Source: Rhodothermia bacterium
GTDB taxonomy: Bacteria > Bacteroidota > Rhodothermia > Rhodothermales > JABDKH01
Length of the DNA: 7,016 bases
Direction of reading: 5' to 3'
NCBI GenBank assembly: GCA_018679295.1
Contig: JAHHLP010000260.1
Location: 1-7,016, forward strand
The translations under genes and the position numbers were made by a program. The notes below the pieces were generated by a model, which saw nothing but the letters and a program-made list of their open reading frames with translations, ran no database searches and was not told the DNA's origin. Below are positions 1 to 4,223 of the stretch, one piece after another. Within the stretch, counting starts at the first letter, position 1. Each line of letters begins with the position of its first letter.

Positions 1-807
1 GTCCATTCGCTGTCGCGTGACGAGCCCAACTATGCGACGATGGTCGTGGCCGCACCTGCAGGCGAGGACCTGGGTGCGGACGTCATTGAGCGATCCGCGT
101 TTGACATTGCCCAGCCGGCACTGCTCCCGGTTGTGGGTCAGGTCATCGAGCCGGGCCGGTCGTTCTTCCCGGGAATCAATGCGATCGAGGTTCGAGCGAT
201 CTACAACGAAAGCGAGGTCGCCTTTCTGCTGACATGGCACGACATGGTTGCCGACGTGGAGGGAGACGCGGGCCCGGACCTCACCGTCCCCGACAACGAG
301 GCCGACGATGATACCACGATGAAATTCGTCGACGCCGTGGCGCTGCAGTTTCCGACCGAGGTTTCGGCAGGCGTGGAGAAGCCCTACCTTATGTTCGGCG
401 ACAAGAAGAACGCGGCGGACCTGTGGTTCGTCAACGCGGCATCCGGAAACGCGACGCACTACGTTGGCCGCGGCGCAGGCAATATCACCGCGGAAGGCCC
501 GAGTCTGTCGGCGACAGCATCTTATGAAGACGGTGAGTGGGCCGTGATCGTGCGGAGGGCTCGGTCCGAGGAAGGTCACACCGTATTTGAGGAAGGAGCC
601 TTCGTCCCCGTCGTACTGACGGTGTGGGACGGCTTCTACCGCGAGCGCGGTAACAAGCGCGGCCTCACGTCGTGGTACCACGTCTTCATCGAGCCCACCG
701 AAACGGATTCTCCTGTCTTACCGATGCTTGGGTACGGGTTCGGCACACTTCTTCTGGGCCTCGGACTCACGTTCTTCGTCCGGCGCCGCTACTCATCGGA
801 AGACTGA
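1..807 (+). CDS. Ethylbenzene-dehydrogenase-type heme-b subunit (type II DMSO reductase family gamma subunit), 5' partial
   Basis: The frame is open from base 1, so the N-terminus lies upstream; 268 residues are visible and the first ATG, at 40, is probably internal. The visible part resembles the EB_dh heme-binding domain of the gamma subunits of ethylbenzene dehydrogenase, chlorate, selenate and DMS dehydrogenases. Family-like blocks are VRAIYNESEVAFLLTWHD, DAVALQFP, PYLMFGD, a DGEW strand and VWDGFYRERGNKR with a following SW. In ethylbenzene dehydrogenase, heme b is held by a Met and a Lys; here Met131 (of LMFGD) and Lys219 (of GNKR), numbered from the visible start, are the candidate ligands. 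Residues about 239-259 form a hydrophobic helix followed by RRRY. This predicts a C-terminal anchor with the heme domain outside the cytoplasm and a short cytoplasmic tail. It would pass electrons from a molybdoenzyme to the respiratory chain. The electron donor or acceptor cannot be told without the catalytic subunit. Confidence 0.8.
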   Translation, partial: VHSLSRDEPNYATMVVAAPAGEDLGADVIERSAFDIAQPALLPVVGQVIEPGRSFFPGINAIEVRAIYNESEVAFLLTWHDMVADVEGDAGPDLTVPDNEADDDTTMKFVDAVALQFPTEVSAGVEKPYLMFGDKKNAADLWFVNAASGNATHYVGRGAGNITAEGPSLSATASYEDGEWAVIVRRARSEEGHTVFEEGAFVPVVLTVWDGFYRERGNKRGLTSWYHVFIEPTETDSPVLPMLGYGFGTLLLGLGLTFFVRRRYSSED

Positions 808-822
808 TCTAACGCTTACTAT

Positions 823-830
823 AGGAAAGG
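823..830 (+). promoter_or_regulatory. Ribosome binding site fixing a TTG start for the radical SAM gene
   Basis: The sequence AGGAAAGG ends five bases before the TTG at 836. It sits in the 28-base gap after the stop of the heme-b subunit gene. It supports the TTG over the in-frame ATG at 728, which would overlap the upstream gene by 80 bases and add a non-conserved N-terminal extension. Confidence 0.7.
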
Positions 831-835
831 CCACC

Positions 836-2095
836 TTGGTACAGGGACAGGCATATCGACCCGCACTCGTCTCGTGGAATCTCACGAGGAAGTGCAATCT
901 GAAATGCCCGCACTGCTACATGTCGGCAGGGCAAAAGGAAGAAGACGAACTGGGAACCGACGAATGCCTGAGGCTAATCGACGAGATGGTCGACCTCGGC
1001 ACCGAGATGCTGATTCTCACGGGTGGCGAGCCGCTCCTTCGCCGTGACATCTACGACATCGCAAGACACGCCTCGGACCGTGGGATCTGGGTTGTCATGG
1101 GGACGAACGGCGTTCTGGTCAACGATCACGTCGCAGGCAAGATGGTCGAATGCGGCGTCAAGGGTGTTGGCATCAGCATCGACTCGCTGGACCCGGACAA
1201 GCACAACAGTTTCCGCGGGGGTCCGGATGCATGGAAGTATTCGGTGCGGGCGCTCGAGATCTGTCGCAAGCACGGGCTCGAGGTGCTGGTGCAGACGACC
1301 GTCATGGAGATGAACCGCGATGAGCTCCTGGAGCTGATCCGTTTTGCGAAAGAGAAGGAGGCATGGTCTTTCAATCTCTATTTCCTCGTGCAGACTGGCC
1401 GGGGACAGCAGATGAATGATCTCTCCGCGGACGAAACCGACAGTCTTCTCCGCGAACTGGTTGTGCAGCAGGATTCGCACCGACCGATGCTCGTGCGCGC
1501 AAAGTGCGCTCCGCAGTATAAGCAGATCGCGTACGAGATGGGGATGGGCGGGCTCGAGAGCGGCGGATGCATGGCCGGAACCGAGTACTGCCGCATCACT
1601 CCCGGGGGCGACGTCACGCCGTGCCCGTATATGACCGAGGTAGCAGGTAACGTGCGCGATGGAGGGCTTACGGGAGTCTGGAATGAGTCAACCGTTCTTC
1701 AGGAGCTGCGCGACGCGAAACTGCTGAAGGGAAAGTGCGGCCGGTGCGAGTTCAACGAGCTTTGCGGAGGTTGTCGCTGTCGAGCATATGCGGCTTTCGG
1801 CGACTATCTTGCCGAGGACCCCGCGTGTCTCTACGAGCCCACGGGCAGGGCCCAGCGGCCCGAACTGCATGAGGTCATTTTCTCGGATGCGGTTCATCGT
1901 AGGCTCGAGCGCATTCCGATTCGCTTCATTCGCGAGAAAGTGCGTCGAGGCCTGCGCGCTTATGCGCAGAGTAATCGCTTGGGCGTCGTTACCATGGCTG
2001 ATATGGACCGCGCGCTTGCCGGTAGCGGTCGCGGGAAGGCGTTCAGCGACGCAGCATTGTCGACGGGCGGAAATGACTCACCACCCCAGTCTTAG
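836..2095 (+). CDS. Radical SAM/SPASM protein, NirJ/AhbC/AhbD-like, with C-terminal PCP_red-like domain
   Basis: This protein has 419 residues from a TTG start chosen by its ribosome binding site; the family core begins almost at once. The radical SAM cluster motif is C20-x3-C24-x2-C27 (KCNLKCPHCY), followed by GGEP at 63-66. The C-terminal SPASM-type cysteine region has C245, C252, C263, C301, C304, C310, C313, C315 and C331, with the block CGRCEFNELCGGCRCRAY. This GxCGxCE...CGGCRxRAY pattern is typical of heme-pathway radical SAM enzymes: NirJ (heme d1), AhbC and AhbD (siroheme-dependent heme synthesis), which remove side chains from a porphyrin ring. After the SPASM region comes a PCP_red-like helical domain (about 346-396: F349, P361, R366, T386), not part of the usual AhbD/NirJ core as I know it. 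It should be cytoplasmic. The adjacent heme-b subunit makes a tetrapyrrole substrate plausible but unproven; peptide maturase activity is the main alternative. Confidence 0.85.
   Translation: MVQGQAYRPALVSWNLTRKCNLKCPHCYMSAGQKEEDELGTDECLRLIDEMVDLGTEMLILTGGEPLLRRDIYDIARHASDRGIWVVMGTNGVLVNDHVAGKMVECGVKGVGISIDSLDPDKHNSFRGGPDAWKYSVRALEICRKHGLEVLVQTTVMEMNRDELLELIRFAKEKEAWSFNLYFLVQTGRGQQMNDLSADETDSLLRELVVQQDSHRPMLVRAKCAPQYKQIAYEMGMGGLESGGCMAGTEYCRITPGGDVTPCPYMTEVAGNVRDGGLTGVWNESTVLQELRDAKLLKGKCGRCEFNELCGGCRCRAYAAFGDYLAEDPACLYEPTGRAQRPELHEVIFSDAVHRRLERIPIRFIREKVRRGLRAYAQSNRLGVVTMADMDRALAGSGRGKAFSDAALSTGGNDSPPQS
1871..2023 (+). other. PCP_red-like domain on the radical SAM protein
   Basis: Encodes about residues 346-396. 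Landmarks are F349 in the Trp position, A352, P361, R366 and T386 (F-S-D-A-V ... I-P-I-R-F-I-R ... A-Y-A ... V-V-T). Phe to Pro is 12 residues and Pro to Thr 25, the same geometry as in the Usp fusion. Confidence 0.65.
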
Positions 2096-2133
2096 ACTGT
2101 CTGAAACAACGAACTTCAAGAACGGGAAAATGC

Positions 2134-2140
2134 AGAGGTG
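2134..2140 (+). promoter_or_regulatory. Ribosome binding site for the PNPOx-like gene
   Basis: AGAGGTG lies five bases before the ATG at 2146, inside the 50-base gap after the radical SAM gene. It makes 2146 a secure start. I see no convincing promoter or terminator in this gap. Confidence 0.65.
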
Positions 2141-2145
2141 AACGG

Positions 2146-2952
2146 ATGGCAGAACTCGTAAACGAGCAGCAGAAAGCGAAAGTCACCGTCGAAAACGGCG
2201 TGGCGAAGGTTGATATCGAAGGCGACGTGCGAACTTATCAGTCGAAGGAACTGCCCGACAAATTTGTCCGGTGGCAGCTCGACTATAAGCACAGCATCTA
2301 CGATGCGATCGAGCGGGATGAATACATCGCGTTCAACGCCGGTCACCTGCCGGTCGTGGGCACGTGGACCAAGGACGCACCGTTTCCAAACCTGGCCAAT
2401 AAAGGCATCGGGTTCACCCCGAAAGACGAATACATCGAGCATTACCTGAAGCTCGTCGAGGGGGCGGTAGAGCAGATCCAGGAGCTGCCGCCACACGCCG
2501 TAGATAAGACGCGCGACCTCCGCGTGTCGACGGCTCGCGAGTTCTACGCTAACCCGGATCACATCGACTGGCGTCGGCTTGGGTTATTGGAGATCTTCGA
2601 GGGGTCTACGCTGCGCAATCTGAGGGAGAACCCGTTCGCTTCGGTGCTCTGGACGGGCAACTCTCCCGTATTCGTCAGCTTCCAGGTGGACTGCGTTGTC
2701 GAGATCATCACTCCTGAGGACCCACGATATCGTTTCGCATGGGCGATGCGCCGGCTCTTCGAGTATGAGCCGTTTCATGTGGTCCAGACGATGTACCCCT
2801 ACTCGTACTGCTTCTGGGTCTACGACTTTACGAACAAGACACCCAAGAGACGCTACCCGGGCAAGCGAAGTGACAACACCGTCAATGAGGGGGGCGGGAG
2901 CGTCGACCGTGAGAAACTCGCGGCGATCATGAACGGCAAGAAGGACAAGTAA
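2146..2952 (+). CDS. Putative split-barrel flavin-binding (PNPOx-like) protein
   Basis: A 268-residue soluble protein with no signal peptide or membrane segment. Two blocks suggest the pyridoxamine-phosphate-oxidase-like split barrel. Residues 67-92 read HLPVVGTWTKDAPFPNLANK and onward, like the N-terminal strand pair 'LATvdkdG.PN..pkg'. Residues 145-168 contain a LLEIFEGSTLRNLRENPFASV stretch, split here as LLEIFEG (147-153) and STLRNLRENPFASV, like the family's 'kT..NLr.NP.vsv' helix-strand. A helical insert (about 96-140) separates the two, which is longer than usual. The C-terminal third (about 205-240) is rich in aromatic residues (YEPFHVVQTMYPYSYCFW), and the tail is basic (KTPKRRYPGKR). 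Only one gene-sized protein in the cluster has this fold, so it may supply a flavin redox step or bind a cofactor made by its neighbours. The assignment rests on pattern resemblance only; a novel family is possible. It lies five bases upstream of the ferredoxin gene. Confidence 0.5.
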   Translation: MAELVNEQQKAKVTVENGVAKVDIEGDVRTYQSKELPDKFVRWQLDYKHSIYDAIERDEYIAFNAGHLPVVGTWTKDAPFPNLANKGIGFTPKDEYIEHYLKLVEGAVEQIQELPPHAVDKTRDLRVSTAREFYANPDHIDWRRLGLLEIFEGSTLRNLRENPFASVLWTGNSPVFVSFQVDCVVEIITPEDPRYRFAWAMRRLFEYEPFHVVQTMYPYSYCFWVYDFTNKTPKRRYPGKRSDNTVNEGGGSVDREKLAAIMNGKKDK

Positions 2953-2957
2953 CTTGC

Positions 2958-3143
2958 ATGTCATATGTGATCACGGATGCCTGTACGGCGTGCGGCCTAT
3001 GCGAGCCGGAATGTCCGATCGATGCGATCCTTGTGGCGGAGCCGATCTACGTGGTCGACGAGACGTGCTGCGAGTTTCAGGATTGTCTTGCCGTTTGTCC
3101 GGAAGATGCAATCGTACATGAATCGGAGGTCATCGAAAGCTGA
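2958..3143 (+). CDS. Small two-cluster [4Fe-4S] ferredoxin
   Basis: This 61-residue protein has the length and two-fold symmetry of bacterial 2[4Fe-4S] ferredoxins. The first motif is canonical: C9-x2-C12-x2-C15-x3-C19-P, then IDAI. The second half repeats the design as C37, C38, C43 and C47-P, then EDAI, but the usual second cysteine position (40) is Phe and an extra cysteine sits at 38. The protein is cytoplasmic and acidic, and would act as a one-electron carrier. Likely partners inside the cluster are the radical SAM enzyme, which needs a low-potential reductant, or the PNPOx-like protein encoded five bases upstream. The stop codon overlaps the next start (TGATG), so translation of the two is probably coupled. 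Confidence 0.9.
   Translation: MSYVITDACTACGLCEPECPIDAILVAEPIYVVDETCCEFQDCLAVCPEDAIVHESEVIES
3125..3130 (+). promoter_or_regulatory. Shine-Dalgarno-like GGAGGT inside the ferredoxin gene
   Basis: GGAGGT lies 12 bases before the ATG at 3143 and within the last codons of the ferredoxin gene. The spacing is longer than ideal. With the TGATG overlap it suggests coupled re-initiation. A second in-frame ATG at 3152 is a possible alternative start, three residues downstream. Confidence 0.45.
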
Positions 3144-3781
3144 TGGCAGTTATGGAACCGAAAAATCGCGATTCGAAGGCGACCGCAGCCGCGACCATCA
3201 GGGCAGAGGACCTGTGGGACGTGCTTCGACGCATCGATGAGAACTATGATGGTGACGGATGTGTGTATCTGATCGGCGAGACGTCGCATGTAGCCGAGGG
3301 ATGGCGAGACTGGACGACGCAGATCGAATTCTTCGGCGACGTCGAGCCTATCCGAAAGGCGTATTTGCACGAAGCGGTCGAGCGTGTGTGCGGTGAAACA
3401 GGCCTGACGATCATCGATGAGTTTCCCGGCGATCTTATTCCTCTGCCCGACGGGTACCTTGATCGCTCGCGGGAGCCTTCCGCTGCATCGTTCGCAGATG
3501 CACTGAAGCTGCAGGTGCGTCACTTCGATCCATACAGCGTCGTGTACCGGTACATTGCCCGGGGCGACGAGCCCGACTACCACATCGCGTTGATGTATCT
3601 GGACAAAGGGTGGATCACATTCGAGGAAATGGATGAGCGGCTGGATGGTTTGCTGCCCAAATTCAGTCTCGAGACGATTGCCCAGGACCCCGCCGAGTTT
3701 CGACGGAAGTACCGCGGCCTTACCCAGATGTGGCGGAAGAAGCTCCGTCCACGTACCGTTCATCGTCCAACCGAAACGTAA
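3143..3781 (+). CDS. Nucleotidyltransferase-fold-like protein lacking usual catalytic acids
   Basis: A 212-residue soluble protein. Residues 40-63 read CVYLIGETSHVAEGWRDWTT then QIEFF, which resembles the 'vyLvGGtal.l.gwR..T.DiD' signature of nucleotidyltransferase-fold proteins of the DUF6036/MNT type. Two key features differ: the second Gly of the GG pair is Glu46, and the metal-binding D-x-D is Gln60-x-Glu62. Enzymatic nucleotide transfer is therefore doubtful. Downstream are a conserved-looking FPGDLIPLPDGY loop (about 94-105) and a helical second half with two predicted helices around 120-175 (LKLQVRHFDPYSVVYRYIARG; quoted in part as LKLQVRHFDPYS). The C-terminus is strongly basic (WRKKLRPRTVHR). 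It starts inside the ferredoxin stop (TGATG) and its own stop overlaps the next start (TAATG), so the three proteins are probably made in fixed proportion. Its role is unknown; a nucleotide-sensing or scaffold role is a guess. Confidence 0.5.
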   Translation: MAVMEPKNRDSKATAAATIRAEDLWDVLRRIDENYDGDGCVYLIGETSHVAEGWRDWTTQIEFFGDVEPIRKAYLHEAVERVCGETGLTIIDEFPGDLIPLPDGYLDRSREPSAASFADALKLQVRHFDPYSVVYRYIARGDEPDYHIALMYLDKGWITFEEMDERLDGLLPKFSLETIAQDPAEFRRKYRGLTQMWRKKLRPRTVHRPTET

Positions 3782-4209
3782 TGCGCCACAAGTCGGACGA
3801 CATAACGTCGCCTCCGGGAGAAGTGGGATTTGGATGGAATGAAATCCAGTTCCTCGAGTGGGACGAATTGCTTCGCATGGCGCCGTCCATCGTGGGTCTG
3901 GAGGTAAGACGCCTTTCCAGCGCTGCTGAACAACTGGAGCCCGGGACTGAGCTCTACAATATGCTGGTTGGTGCCCGTTTTGAGCTGAAGCAATTCCTTC
4001 AGTCGCTGGGCGTTGAAGAGACGGGTGGCGGTGCTGAGCGTCGGTCAGCGACAGATGATCGAGAATCCGCAGCCAGACATCTTGAATCGGCGCTAATCTG
4101 TCTCGGCCTCTGTCAGAAATCGGCCGAAGGAGACGTGCTCGGAGTCGTAGAGTACGCCACTGACCGCATGTCCCATATCCTCGAGCGAATGAAGCTCCTC
4201 TACCGCTAA
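3781..4209 (+). CDS. Small helical protein of unknown function
   Basis: I do not recognise this 142-residue protein. I chose the ATG at 3781 because it overlaps the upstream stop (TAATG), the same arrangement as the gene before; an in-frame ATG at 3730 would add 17 residues inside the upstream gene. Neither start has a clear ribosome binding site. The sequence begins with a polar tail. It continues with WDELLRMAPSIVGLEVRRLS and an amphipathic helical stretch to about residue 77 (ending LKQFLQSLGVEE). A flexible Gly/Arg/Ser-rich linker follows (about 81-95), then helices to the end (LESALICLGLCQKSAEG and MSHILERMKLLYR). There are no signal peptide, membrane segments or cysteine cluster motifs. 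It appears to be a helical adaptor or partner of the neighbouring nucleotidyltransferase-like protein, judged only by coupling. Confidence 0.6.
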   Translation: MRHKSDDITSPPGEVGFGWNEIQFLEWDELLRMAPSIVGLEVRRLSSAAEQLEPGTELYNMLVGARFELKQFLQSLGVEETGGGAERRSATDDRESAARHLESALICLGLCQKSAEGDVLGVVEYATDRMSHILERMKLLYR

Positions 4210-4223
4210 CAGACCGATACCGC

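Noticed and set aside
728..835. ATG at 728 as start of the radical SAM gene
   Set aside because: It would overlap the upstream gene by 80 bases, with an N-terminus read out of frame from that gene's membrane anchor. The TTG at 836 has a good ribosome binding site and fits the family start.
2087..2099. Perfect palindrome CAGTCT-T-AGACTG across the stop of the radical SAM gene
   Set aside because: Six-base arms with a one-base centre are expected about once or twice by chance in 7 kb. There is no T-run for a terminator and no second copy to suggest an operator.
3143..4209. Possible MNT/HEPN toxin-antitoxin pair
   Set aside because: The first protein resembles an MNT-type fold and the second is helical with an R-x5-H string (RESAARH). 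However, that string lies next to a predicted flexible linker and not in a conserved C-terminal helix, the MNT acids are missing, and the pair is embedded in a redox operon.
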